DNA of 64,000 nucleotides from Cordia subcordata (GCA_028554755.1 JAPTOF010000001.1:39885501-39949500); one strand, 5' to 3'. Shown: positions 21,858 to 34,500, counted from the stretch's first letter. Numbers and translations are program-made. Notes: generated from the sequence alone by a model not told the origin.

Positions 21858-24840
21858 CCTGGAATCTTTGACATAGTGGAAGCGCAATGGTTTATGCAAG
21901 TGACATGCTCCAACTGCATGTATTACTTGGCAAAATCAACTAGTTTAAGATTTTTATCTAGGAATGACAAGAGATATTATTTTTTTTGGTTTTCTTTCTA
22001 ATTTATGTATTTAGTTTATTAATAATTTTTTATGTGGACTAGCTAATTGCAAAAGATTTTGTTGCAGTAAGTGTCTACCTGAGTAAGGAGAAATCGTCTT
22101 CGAGACTGAGAAAGGTCCATCTAACGTTTGTGTTTGTCAAAAAAGGAATGACTTTTGATTCGTTTCTAAAGATTGGACTGCCGTTCAAATGGCTTTTAAT
22201 TTGATAAAAAGGCGACGTCTGTGAAATCGAATTATTTTGTCGCTGTAGCATATTTAGCTTCTCATTTCATTGGAATTAATATAGTTCAAATGTTTTTTTG
22301 ACTATTTTATCAGCTTGGTGCAAATAAATTGTAATATTTTCATTTTATCCTTGACAATCTTTTTCAATGTTTTGATTGCAAAAGATCTAAAATGTTTAAA
22401 TTGATTCAGAGTTTATGTAGAACGTATTTGGAATTGAGGTTTAGCTAAAAAAAAAAGAAAAAAAAAAGAAAAAGAAAAAGAAAAAGGTTTTCCAAAAAGG
22501 CATGTGTATAAGGTGTTTGGTTATGGATAAAATTGACTTTCCAGAGGCATGTGTATTAATTATATTGCCTTTTTTAAAAATTGCACTTCACAAAAAGTAG
22601 GTTTATATATATTATTTGTCAATTATAACAATTACTACATTATGAAAAATTAAAAATAAAAATTTAAGATTAAAAGATATAAAACATAAATATAAAAATT
22701 AAGATATTAAAAATTAAGAATTAAAAACTAAAGAATTAGAGAATTAAAAAAATTAAAGAATTATAAATTAAAAACTAAAAATAAAACTTAAAATTCACAA
22801 AATTGAGAATTTTAAGAAATTTAAAAACTAAAATGTAAAATGTTGAAATCAAACACATAAATCATAAGTAGCAGTTTGGATAGTAATTTTAACCAAATAA
22901 ATCACAAATTGCTTTTTTGTTGAGTGACATTGCTAAACTAGGACATCTATTGAAAAAACTTTTAATTAAGAATTTATTATATATTTATTTATAATTTTTA
23001 ACTTGTTTTTTTAAAAGAAATTTGGATTTATTTATCTACTCCGTCCACGAGTCGATTTTTATAGAAAATTTATATGGTAAAGAGACATTGAATATGGCAG
23101 TAGACCCGTGATTATGCATATCCAAACATATTAGCCGATCATAAAAATAAACTCGAGTTACTAATCCAACAAGTGAAATTTAGAAGATGTTATTATATAA
23201 TCCAAAATGTTAGGGAGAGTGATCCACAATTTTAGTATGGAAAACAAAACTAGAAAGATAACTGTGTGAATAAAAGAAAGGAATTTGGGTAGATATTTGT
23301 GAAGTAGGGCCCACACTGCTAACTTTGCGTAAAATTGTGCAATTGAATAGAAAATAGGTATGCTTCTGATTAGATGTGCAAGTAATATCATATACCCTAA
23401 GAACGCTACGCTAAATTATTATCATACACCTTCAAGCACGTATATTACATGCGCTTATATAAATAGTAAAACTGTCTATTATTCAGGCACTCTCTCTTTG
23501 TTTATCCTGTCTTGCTTAGTTTGAAAGATTGCCAATGGATTTCTCTTTTCTTTTTTCCTTTTTTCTGTGTGTTTTTTATTGCAACGTATAGTAAAATTGT
23601 TGTTACGGGACTTGAAAATACCTTCTTACAAAATATAACTTAAATATAATAGGCCCAAACTAGGTCCCATGCTCGTTGCCTTTGTCTTGAGAGAGGAGTT
23701 AATTTATGAATGATTAGATATTTTGCCGCGATATGATTATGGCTAATTGCTCGTTCAAGGCAATAAATACTTGGAGCTGCAACTTTGCCTTTTTCTCGAA
23801 TTTCATCTTCCCTGAGTAATTAGTCTTTTCCAGCTTGTCTGCAATGGCTAATCATTAATTTTTTTTTTCCAAAAAAGAAAATGTCGCTGACACTCCAGAA
23901 GGACAATAGAACAAGGAGAAATCGATTCAAATCGAAAGTGAAAAAAGTTAAAAGAGTGGACAGGACTAGCTGAATCAAATTTTTGAACTAATTGAATTAA
24001 TGTGTGAGTTCTGAAAAAATTGCATCTTTTTGTGGCTGACTAACAAAAATTAAAATGGCAGAGAAAACGTCAAGCTGCCATTTACTTTTCTTATTAGTCT
24101 GTTTTGACTAAAGTGTATTAGAGAATATAATGTTCTATTAAGTATGAACAATTATCTTTTCAATTATAAATTATTTTATATTTAATTATTTATACATAAT
24201 TTAATATTATATTTTTGGCCAACTAAATTAGTGTCTATGTATATTATGAAATATTGTTTTGCCTTTTTATGCCATGTTGTCATTATGTCGTATATTTTTC
24301 CTTAAAAAAATTTAATCTATCTCCTATTCATGTAAAAAGATACTTCCTAATCAAACTATTATATGCATATATATATATATATATGTATGTATGTATGTGT
24401 GTGCGTGTATATATATCTATATCATCCCTTTCTATATACTTCTATTAATTTTTTTAAGATTATTTCATTTTACAAAAAGTATAAAAATTAATTATCAATA
24501 ATAAATAATATATCACACTTTTGTTACATAATATATCTTACTTGAATTCCTGAATTTTATATGATATTTTAATGAATTTTTGAATTACAAATAACTTTTC
24601 AATTATTAGATAATTTTTATTCAAACTCTTCTATTTATTTTTTATATCAAGAAAATATGGCCTCTATTCAAAAATAGATATTGATAATTTAATTTTTTCT
24701 TCATGAGTAACTAGAATGATAAAATTTTACATTTCTAATATAATTGTATGTCTATATGGAGATTAAAAATAAACTTATTTTTAAAAATAGAATACATGAC
24801 TTACTTACTTTTAAAAATAGAATATCCTTCAATACATGAT
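20616..24840. other. Intergenic DNA with microsatellites, no gene supported
   Basis: Short open frames here match no family. Contents include a compound GC/AC/AT microsatellite near 21.8 kb, an A/G-rich run at 22448-22487, a region of AAAAATTAA-type repeats at 22640-22840 and an AT/GT microsatellite at 24369-24420. Confidence 0.5.
21807..21852. repeat. Compound (GC)n(AC)n(AT)n microsatellite
   Basis: Alternating purine-pyrimidine over 46 bp, GC then AC then AT units; such tracts can adopt Z-DNA or cruciforms. Confidence 0.9.
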
Positions 24841-24842
24841 TA

Positions 24843-25135
24843 GTAAAAAAATAATATTCCCTGAAACTTGGATGGCAAAAAATGCAGTTCCTACAAAACT
24901 AATAGCTAATAATAATAAATTAACTGATATTGTACAAACTCCATAAGAAACTATTAAAATATAGTTTAGAAATGACAAGGGACTTATAGTAACCTCTGCC
25001 AAGTCATCAAGAGTAGCCACATCTAAATCTCTATCTTATGTTCTTATATATCTTCCCTAGATTATATAATTGATTTTTCAGCTAGAGTTAAACATCTCAA
25101 ATTAGAGAATCCACTACAAAATCTACTAGTGAATT
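24843..25135 (+). pseudogene. Endogenous caulimovirid movement-protein fragment, plus-strand copy
   Basis: The plus strand reads KIIFPETWMAKNAVPTKL and then TDIVQTP, the C-terminal part of a caulimovirid cell-to-cell movement protein. It ends in a TAA at the same place as the minus-strand copy at 25.9 kb. Homology continues at DNA level beyond the stop: TTCTTATATATCTTCCCTAGATTAT here matches the opposite strand of the other copy nearly base for base. Only about 290 bp remain. Function is lost. Confidence 0.78.
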
Positions 25136-25148
25136 TTATAAATATTTA

Positions 25149-25385
25149 GGGTTGTTTGGATTGGCTTTTTTCAAAAGAGTTTTTTTTAGCAGCTTTTGAA
25201 AAATAGTTTTTTTTAGAAGTTGAAAATTCCGACTTCTAAAAAAAGCTGTATTTGAGTTTTTTTTTTTTTTTTCAGAATTTTAACTTTTTTGAAAGCCAAA
25301 TCAAATAGTTATTACAAATTTAATGTGATTTTTTCAGGAAAAAAAAGTATTTTTTTCCTGAAAAAAAGCCAATCCAAACAGGCCC
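25149..25385. mobile_element. Tourist-like (PIF/Harbinger) MITE
   Basis: The 237-bp element has inverted ends GGGTTGTTTGGATTGGCTTT and AAAGCCAATCCAAACAGGCCC, with a perfect 3-bp TTA duplication (25146-25148, 25386-25388). No coding capacity. It lies in the spacer between the two caulimovirid copies, so it inserted after they formed or arrived with them. Confidence 0.8.
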
Positions 25386-25679
25386 TTAAAACAATCAACC
25401 AACTAGAATTTTATAAAATTGTGCTTGGAGTTCTTGTTGTTCCTTGTGGGGAAAGCTAGAAAAAAAAAAAAAAAAAACCATTCTCTAGAAGGTTTCTAAT
25501 ATAGAAGATTAATTTCATGGCAGATGATTTTCCTTGCTAGACTTCTCCGACTGAAATCAATTTTATTTTTATAATCCATTAAATAGGGAAATTTAATTCT
25601 TATTCGGTTATGTTTACTTCCCTGGTGTTACAGACACCTTTGACAACTTGGACTTTATTTTCCTGGGTTTCTTTACTAG

Positions 25680-26640
25680 TAGATTCTCTAGTGTGGCACT
25701 CTCTGATTTGAGATGTTAAACTTGTGACTGGAAAATTCACTCTATAATCTAGGGGAGATATATAAGAATGTAAAGGTAGAAATCAAGATTTGGGTACTTT
25801 TGATTTCCCGTATGAGATTAACGAGATTTTTATAAGTCTATTGTCATTTCTAAATTGTATTTGAACAGTTCATTATGGAGTTTGTATAATACCAATTAAT
25901 TCATCATTAAGTACTAGTTGTGTAGAAACTGCATTTTTTGCAATCCAGGTTTCAGGAAATGTTATTTTATTCCACTGAATAAATCTTCTACTCGTAATTT
26001 TAGATCTATTAAAGTTAATTTCAAATATAATTGTTTTATTTTGATTAGTGTTTATTATCCTACATTTAGGATTCAAAGCAAACAAAGCGTCATTATGCTC
26101 TCTATAACTGATACATATGACTTTTGATCCACGAGCATAGTTAGTATAACCATGTGTTTTAACATATAATATTAATGTGTCAAGTATATTAACATTGGAT
26201 AAAGATAATTGCAAATTAAGGAAAGCATTAAAATAAATAGGAATATATGCTAAGCTAAACTCCATGGTACCCATTAAAGATTGTCTCTAATTAAGATTAT
26301 GTACATCACATAATACAACCATAAAACTTTCAGGTTAACCTTGCAATGTCAAAAGTTTAAATGCTACTTGCACTAATCCAATATGAATGAATCGATGAGT
26401 AGATGAATATGCATCAATGTAATCATGAGACAACAATTTAATTGTCATTTCCTGATTATCAATAGGATTAGACTCTTCAGTAGTTTTAACAACTTGCTTT
26501 AAGATAAATTTTTCAAAAGTACCTACTGAATATGTTATTTCAGGCTCAATTTTTGGAATCATCCAGTTTTTGAGGAGATTCAAATTTTTGGGTATATCAC
26601 ACTCTTCTTTTGCCTTATACAGTTAAATTAGGACACTTTT
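25680..26640 (-). pseudogene. Endogenous caulimovirid movement protein (MP), minus-strand copy, with downstream flank
   Basis: Two minus-strand frames form one decayed movement protein of the 30K superfamily, which in living caulimovirids opens plasmodesmata. The N-terminal block (26583-26335) holds HRFIHIGLVQVAFKLLTLQG, a highly conserved MP motif. The next block (26274-25873) holds NLQLSLSNVN, YARGSKVICISYR, ALNPKCRI, IQWNKITFPETW and IIQTP. Stops separate the blocks near 26335 and end the frame at 25873; non-coding flank matching the plus-strand copy runs to about 25680. No coat protein, protease or RT of the virus was seen nearby, so this is a partial integrant. The genus is not certain; florendovirus is plausible because that group is widespread in angiosperm genomes. 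Confidence 0.85.
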
Positions 26641-29220
26641 ATATCACTATTTCTCTCATATTTATATGAGAAAAATTTTAACAGTGGAATAAAATATTTC
26701 AGCCATTCATGTTAAATTTTTTCCAAAAATTGTTTTCCCTCCCATTACTCTTTTTTTTTTTTGGCATTTATTTAAATAAATGGTTAAAATAACTTTAATT
26801 AACTTATGAATGGTTGAGATGATCCTCTCATAATAATATAAAAACAGTGTTGATATGAGAGGATCCTAATCCTATACAGCTTCCGCCTCACGTATAAAAT
26901 TCCTCCGATTTGGTGCGAGTGATAAGCGAATTACAAATTCGCAATCATTATTGTGGATAGACTACTTAGCGGTAATGTCATTATGACATTATTAGCTACA
27001 CCACTAAAATATCGCAATCATATTCCTTAATGCAGTGAACTATATTCTTGATTCGTGTCATAGTTCTTTGCGGATGATGACAATCTCCATCACAGCTGCT
27101 CAACCTCAGATTTGGTTGAAGTCTACAATATATGGTTAGGGTACAAGCCAAAAAAAGCTATAAATAATTACTAATTAGCCAAAAAGAAAAGAAAAGGGAT
27201 TGCAGTTTTTATCAACCTCAATAGTGGAATCATTTAGGAGTAATCGAGGTTGCCTTTTAAAAAAAAAATCGTGCATGTTTAGGATAATTTTTAGATTGTT
27301 AAAAAAAATTATTCAAGCATTTAGAATTTGTTTGCATCGACTTTTTATAAAAATTATTTTTGTTTAATTTTCTAAAAATATTTTTTTAAACAATCCAAAA
27401 ATATACTATATATAAAACAAAGATACGATTAATTGAAAGGTTCAATTAAACCAACCTTGAGAAGCTAACTACTCGTCAAATATTTTTCTATTGATATTCG
27501 AAAGAACTATATTCATAGTGTGCCAAAGTTTAGAGCAGGAATTTGATCATTTTTATCTCATAAGGATATTCAACGAGTACGTTATGGGCTCGCGAGATAT
27601 ATTTGACTAATTTGCAATTTTATGCAATTTGTACATTTTGCTAATTTCATGGTGGCGACATGAAAATTTTATTGTAGTCTATGTTGGACTTTTTCTTAAC
27701 ATCTATATTTACATTCTTTATTTATTATAATTTTATTTAATTTTCATCTTGGAATTTTATATTGTGCCCATCAATCTGGAATTTATATAATATTTGGTAA
27801 CATTCGTGACAAGTGTTGGGCCGGCGAAATTGGAGGAGAAAAGGAATGGGTTGAGCTTTGATTATAATTTCAAGTGATGGAGGTAGTGATGAGAATAGGT
27901 CTTTCTGTTTCAGATCCCGCCCGATTACAATTTTTATATAAAAGTACTAAATTTTGTGGTCTTAATTTCTTTCTTTTTTTTTTCTTTGGAAGTAGTGTCG
28001 GATTAAAAATGGATCATCACACAAAAACTTTCTCAACTCATTTAGAGGATCTTTGGGAATGTGTCCTCAAGTTTCACTAAATAAAAATTTAGATCCACTC
28101 TGCAGAGAAGGATAAACAATAATATATAATTTCTTCAGATAGGTTAGTGAAACTATCTCGAGATATAAAGCAAAAATTATTTAAAACAGTATCTAATAGC
28201 AATCCAATAAGTTCATGTGAGACGAAGTTCGATAAGTACGCACAAAAATTCTGTTAATTTGCTTGACAACTTTGAGTAGAATATATGCTTATGTTGGGCT
28301 GTAACATGCTAGCTTAACATGATAGTACTGTAGACTTTAATCATGACAATGTTGAGCTACCAGAATCTTGAAAGAGATTAAATCTTCAAGAATTGGGTAG
28401 AGTACTCGATTAATTACTTATAAGAGAATTTATCACAAAGATTACTTAGTTCTTGGTTCATTTAAAACATATATTAGCACGAGATTTTGCATCTACTATG
28501 TGATTTATTATAGTATTTTGGTAAGTCTAATCTTCAATATATAAATACTATTTCTATACCCGCTATCTTGAATTTCTTGTGTATTTTTTGCCACTTCTTT
28601 TTCATAACTTACTTGGACTTTTATTGGTGAAATGAGGCCAATCATTTGATGTTAAGATTTGCAATAGTATTTTTGTTTGGATTGGTGATTTTTTTTATTA
28701 TATAAATGATATTACAAGTTTATAAAATATATTTATATTTGATTGTGCCATAAATTATAAAATTTATATAAAATATTTACTTTTCAGTGCATTATGTCAT
28801 AGGAAAGAAAAGTTACTACTCCCAACTTGACATAAAATATTCAATGAACTAATTTTAGTCAATTATTCTCTTTGTCCGTTGCTTTTCTTAATTGTACGAT
28901 TTTTCTTCGATAAATGTGAATCAAAAAACCAAAAGATAACTATTCGAAAGGCATTTAGTTAAATGAAACTGACGTGGTCATAGATGATATTATTCATGCA
29001 TGTTTGGCTGGTCGATATTCGATCCTAGTACGTGGAAATTGTCTGTAAAGCTAAACCTAGTACCTTAATATCAACTTTCTAATTAATTGCTTCTCGTCTT
29101 TTGGGCCTATAAGTTCAGGAACAATTTGCTGCATCACATCGTTGTATGGCTTTTCTTTTCTAAAAAGCAGTTCAATTTAAAAAGTTTCTGTTACGTCAAT
29201 TTCGATGCTCCTCCACCATT
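26641..29220. other. Intergenic DNA without a gene
   Basis: No coding region supported. A perfect 19-bp palindrome (TAATGTCAT-T-ATGACATTA) lies at 26973-26991, close to CGAATT-ACA-AATTCG near 26929. Confidence 0.5.
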
Positions 29221-29249
29221 TTATTCTCTTGTGATTTTTTATCTTTATT

Positions 29250-29420
29250 AAAAATATTAATATTATTTGTTCAGAATATTAATACTTTTTATTTACAATA
29301 TTAATAGTGCATGAAGCTATGAACGATTTTATTAACGTATTTGTTCATAATTTTTATATTATTTGTTCACAAATTTTATAATATTTATTTATTAAAAATA
29401 TATAGTATTTAGTGAATATA
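29250..29420. repeat. Degenerate TTTGTTCACAA repeats
   Basis: Imperfect copies of ATTTGTTCATAATTTTTATATT-like units, the same family as at 17.0-17.3 kb. Confidence 0.55.
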
Positions 29421-30169
29421 CAATTCATAACGTGTATGGTATAACTTCTGGACATAAGACGGTGGGTCACACAATAACAACTATATTTTTACTCCTCTGG
29501 TCACATGACTTTCCTATGCTTGCCCTAAACACGACAAAGTAAAAATTACCGTAGTAAGAAAAAGGCAGCACTAACATGCGTGGTATTCAAAAAGGTGAAA
29601 GAGATGCGAATGTTTAATTTTCTACGTGCTTATGTAAGCCATGAAATGGAATCTTTGGCGTTTTTCTTAATCAAGTCCATTAATTAAAATAGTATGGGCT
29701 GAACATTTAAAAAAAAGGAAAAAGAAAATCAGAGTCACCATCTACACAACTAGCACAAGGACAAGGGAGACATGACGTATTCCAGTTAAAATATTATTCA
29801 ATTTGAAAACTTTAGAATTTATATTAATAAATTTGGGAAAAAAAGAATATATGGATTCTGATTCAAAACTCATGCTTTCATCTAATTGGGTAATTTATTT
29901 TTTTGCCCTTTAACAAAGTCAAACATGGGCAACGCAGAACTTGATGCACGATTGGTTCCAGCTTTAGCACTAGCTAATTAAGTGGCTTGACCTAATAAAT
30001 TTAGCTTTTGCTTGCTGATGAAGAAGCTTTTTTGTACTTGAAAAATAGGGTTATTCGAAAAGCATGCTCGTTTAAGAGTCGCCAACGGTTGTTAAGCTTG
30101 TTTAATTTTGGTGTTTGATGGCGTGTTCTCCAGGACCACATCACCCATTCGACCAGTACAAGGTTTGGT

Positions 30170-30593
30170 TAGTTTAATTGTAATACGTTTAAACGAAAAT
30201 TTTTCTCGCACTACAAAGTTAATTTTCTTAAGACAGTCTAATTAATCTAAATTATATCTTCTTCGAAAAGAGTCACGTGTACATCTTGTGATTTCATGCG
30301 CACTTCTATTAAAAGCTTGAACTGAAAGATTACTCAAGAAACTCCCATCATAGAAATAAAGGGAAAAAATAGCCTAAGACCAAGTTCGGATAATTTAATG
30401 GTAGAACGTTTAAACACAAAACTATCTCGCACTACGAAGCTAATTTTCTTAAGACTGTGACCAATTAATCTAGATTATTATGTCTTATGTGGAAAGAGTC
30501 ATGAGATTTCACACGCACTTACTAGTAGAAGCTCGAATCGAAAAACTACTCAAGAAATTCCCGACATAAAAAAAAAGAAGGGAAAAACAGCAT
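30170..30593. repeat. Diverged tandem duplication, unit about 216-221 bp
   Basis: ACGTTTAAAC at 30185 and 30406, CTCGCACTAC, TTAATTTTCTTAAGAC versus CTAATTTTCTTAAGAC, AAAGAGTCA and ACTCAAGAA at 30332 and 30548 recur in order. The offset shrinks from 221 to 216 through small indels. Confidence 0.85.
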
Positions 30594-31089
30594 GAGAATT
30601 CCAGAGTAGGTCATCTTAGGTCAAGTATCTTTCGCCATCTTTTTGTGGTAGGAACATTTCACAGTCATCAAGGAAACCATTTTGGGATTGATTTTTAAAT
30701 TTTAATTAGCTAATTATAAAAGATAATCATGCTTGTCCTAATCATATGTCAACCTGATCATTAGCTGTTTATTCTTAAGTGCTTAATCATCAAGCTTATT
30801 CTCCAGCAGACTTCTAGATTACATGTATGCCGAAACTTTTCGTTTGATGACTTCATTCCTTTCATACTTGTATAAAATCTCTTCAGAGTAGTTGTGATCA
30901 TCATCATCATCTTATCTGTTTGAGACCTCCCAACTTGCATAGTAACACCAAAGGTTTGCTTTTGTATAGCAATTAACTTTGTCCAAGGGGCGGATCTAAG
31001 TGTTTCCTTTTTTTTTTTTCCCTAAAAAAATTTTATTCCAATTTTTTTTTTTTTAAATTCGATGGAAGATGGGGTTTCCTCTAAACTTA

Positions 31090-31420
31090 AGGGTTGTTTC
31101 GAACAAAGTTGCGGAGATTATGGCCCTATAAAAGGATTGCGCATCGTGATGCAAAAGGCATAAACAATTTGGAAATTGCATCTAATTCGAAATTCTCTTT
31201 CATTAGATCATGGGTAAAGTAGGCAAGAATGGACCAATACTGTTGGACGTGGAAGAATGCAAAAAACTAATAATGGCGCAACCCGTATTCAAATTTAGAC
31301 ACATTTCTAGAGAAACAAACAACTGTATGGATTAGTTGGCGAACTATGGATTTTACTTACCCCTTAGAAGTAATTTGGCTGAAGAACCATTAAACCCTTT
31401 ACTACGAATTATGGAAGATG
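31090..31420 (+). mobile_element. LINE RNase H (RVT_3-like) fragment
   Basis: The plus strand reads VVSNKVAEIMAL, then ECKKLIMAQPVFKFRHISRE and MDxLANYGF, matching the pattern AExxAL ... FxHIxRExNxxxDxLANxG of RNase H domains at the C-terminus of plant LINEs. Several stops and frame changes are present. No other part of the element is visible, so it is a short dead fragment. Confidence 0.6.
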
Positions 31421-31449
31421 ATATGCGAGGAGTTATATCTTTTAAAGTA

Positions 31450-34400
31450 AATATCTTTGAACTTTGGCATTGCTTCCATTGAAAACGATAATGATAATAA
31501 TAATAATAATTTCTTATACAACAAGCGTATAGATGTGAAGTAAAAACTTCTACGACCGTTTCTTATACTAAAAGAATACATGTATCGTAAAAAAATTTAT
31601 GGTTAGTGAAGACAATAATTAGTTCAATAATAAAATATTGTAATCGGAGCGACTAAGTTTACTAAAAAAAGAGTATTTTGAAGAGCAGATTATGTAGTTA
31701 AGTGAACATCTTTGAAAGGCAGCTGACAGATATAATACAGCTTGAACATTGTTGTAGGTTTTGACTTGGATTGTCAAATTGATTGAGAATAATCTGTGAC
31801 TTTTCGTTCCTTTCACGCCCCTAGGTCGATATTGTTGACGTCAGTTTAATAGCTCCGGTTCTTCCCTGTACCACTTGAACCATTATTTTGAAGTGACTCA
31901 TCATTTTTTATTATACACGTAAAAAAAAAATATAAAGTCCAAAAAAATTAGATGGACGAAATTATTTGAAATCTGGTGCGCATTGAATTAAGAGAACAAG
32001 AAAACTTTTAACAGAAATCCATAACATCGTGGAATGCATATCACCGACCCGATCAAGTAGTATAAACCAGCCAATTGATGGAAAATATCCTCTGACAAAG
32101 GGAGGAACATAGTTCATACACTGAGTACAAAAAACCGGCCAAATGATGCATTCTTGCTTTCTAACATGTTGCATGAAATATGCTAGTCAAAGAATAATGA
32201 CAGGTTATCTAACGTCACTAGTGGTTCACACAGTGCATAACTTTCAAATTTTAGAAATTTCTCATAGAGTTGAATCCCTTTCATCACGATAGCGTTTGAA
32301 CTGCATTATTGTTTCATTATTAATTGCTAGGAGGCAATCTAAATTTATTGTTAGACTCTGCTTTTTTTTTTTTTTTTTAAATAATATGAGAGAAGCTCAA
32401 TAGGTAGAGTCCGACCATCGGATATCTAGCGTAGCCTAACCACCAATTGAAAAATTCTGAGTGAAAAGATTGATCTTACTACCTAACCATCAGGTAAGTT
32501 AAGACACTCGATCATAATAGGAGATAAGAATTGAACTTAATTCCTGATGAGCGTTTGACCTTAGTTATTATGACTGAGACATTCTTAAAGCTTCGATACA
32601 CACAATTAATATACCAGGAAATCACTAAAAATGGTAGTAGTCAAGTGATGACGCTGTTACTTGTTGGAGTAGTGAATCTTGGATGGCTTTTAGGGTAGGT
32701 CAGCTCTGTTGTCAACTCACATGGCTCAGAAATGAAAGTTGTCCTCGCTCCAGAGTTTTTCTCCATTAGAGCTTTAATAAGTTGAAAGAGAAGAAAAAGG
32801 CTATCAGAGAGATTTTCCATGGGTTACACTTTGCCGACAAAACAAAAAGGTAATGTTTTAGTGGTGTATGATCTCATTATAACCCGCCCTTTTAAAAGGG
32901 CTTTAGTGTATCTGTCCTGTGTAAAAATCGTACGATTATTTTGATGTCAAAACTGAAATTTGGCTAATAAAACAGCGTGCCATTAATAGAAGATTTGAAT
33001 CCTTTTATAATATCGTTAAGGACTTGAAACATAACTTAATTTTTTTTTGGAGAGAATCCCTAAAACTTATTGAGAGTTGCACTAAAGATTAGCTAGAGAC
33101 TTAGATTCGTTGATATCATTATTAAGGATTTGAAACAAAAGTCGGTTCTTTTAAAGGAGAATTTAAATTTTTTTATAACGTTGTTAAGGACCTAGAATGA
33201 AAGTCAACTCCTCCTATGTTGACTCGCTTCCAACATAGGAGGAATTAGTTATCTGTTCATCAAAATCAAAAAAGAAGATATAGAAAAGGATTCACCTAAA
33301 AAATTACAAAGTTATGAGGATACTTAAGGTGATCTATGAAATCTTTCTGGAGTCAAAAGGTGGATTATTTCTACAATGGCATGATTTGGTGTCTCTTCAC
33401 TTCACAAACAGAGAAGCATAAAAATGGAAAGAATTATGGTCATCAGTTTATAGAACAATTAAAATCGACCGTCCACTCAAAAACAAGCCTGAGAAAAGGT
33501 TAGACCAAAACATTATAACTTTACGCGGACAAAGAATTAACAACTAGCATCGTATCAAAATTACTAGAAAGAAGATGAAAAAGTGCATGTTTGCAGTTCC
33601 TATCAGGTCATACCTTGACAGTAGTGTTAAGCACAATCGCATGTGACATGGATGCCCCTAAACTTTTTCTTCCAATTCATATGACATTGCCCATTAAGCT
33701 CTCTAAATTTTTGACTTTTTAACATTCATCATAATGAAAAGAGATGGTTATTATTGTCAAAGCGCAGATGAAAAGGATATGCATAATGAAAAAATTGATC
33801 AAATTGAATAACTTTACTTGCTTAGAAATTTCAAAGTATGTGTGCTTCATATTTCCTTCATTTATAATGCCCATAAAGAAACAGAATGGTGTCTCTGAAG
33901 ACATATGTATCATAATGAGCATCATGAAATTTAATTCAAAGTCAAAATCAGATACGAGTAGTCAAAGTCAACAAAATATATTGATAGGATCCTCTTTGTT
34001 TTCTGGCCATTTCTTGGCCTCACCACCTGGAAACAGAATAGACAGCAGAGCTGGTAAATTAGGAATGAAAGACCCAATCTGTCTCTTTTTTGCACAAATA
34101 AACGTTTTTACGAAGTTTTTTAAACTCGCACTAGGGTCACCAAACTCCGAAAATACGCATTCCTGCCCGTATAGTACGTATGGAATATTTTCCTCTGCGA
34201 TAATCTTTTTTAAGCTTGTACAACAGAATATATTAACAATTGTACATTTCAAGTGCTGCAAAAGGCACACCCACACCCCCCCCCCCGGCCCCCAAAACGA
34301 AAAACAAGCCTCAAAAGCCACAGCCCCTTGGTACTTTTTGAGCACTACAAATTCACCCCCAACCCCCCATTTCTCACTCAAACATTCTTTCTCTCCACTG

Positions 34401-34470
34401 CTTTCTCTCCATCCCTCTCTGCCTCCTTTTTTCATACTAACTTAAAAACATTAAAGTCACCTGTTCTACT
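31450..34470. other. Intergenic DNA upstream of the FAF-like gene
   Basis: No gene supported. It contains three imperfect copies of a TTATAATATCGTTAAGGACTTG-like phrase (about 33002, 33110 and 33168), a 13-bp hairpin at 33209-33243, a C-run at 34275-34287 and a CT-rich stretch at 34380-34440 that may be a Y-patch-type promoter element. Confidence 0.5.
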
Positions 34471-34474
34471 TGGT

Positions 34475-34500
34475 CCTCAGCCTATATACTTTGGCTGAGG
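34475..34500 (+). promoter_or_regulatory. Putative TATA box of the FAF-like gene within an inverted repeat
   Basis: CCTCAGCC (34475-34482) and GGCTGAGG (34493-34500) are perfect inverted arms enclosing TATATACTTT. The TATATA motif is about 90 bp upstream of the ATG at 34574, a normal distance for a plant gene with a short 5' leader. Confidence 0.55.

Noticed and set aside
24829..25020. 63-codon minus-strand frame
   Set aside because: The meaningful reading is on the plus strand (FPETW...QTP); this frame is its antisense shadow.
33744..34445. 233-codon plus-strand frame before the FAF-like gene
   Set aside because: No known domain, low-complexity tail from C-rich and CT-rich DNA, overlapping an equally long antisense frame; it looks like promoter-side sequence.
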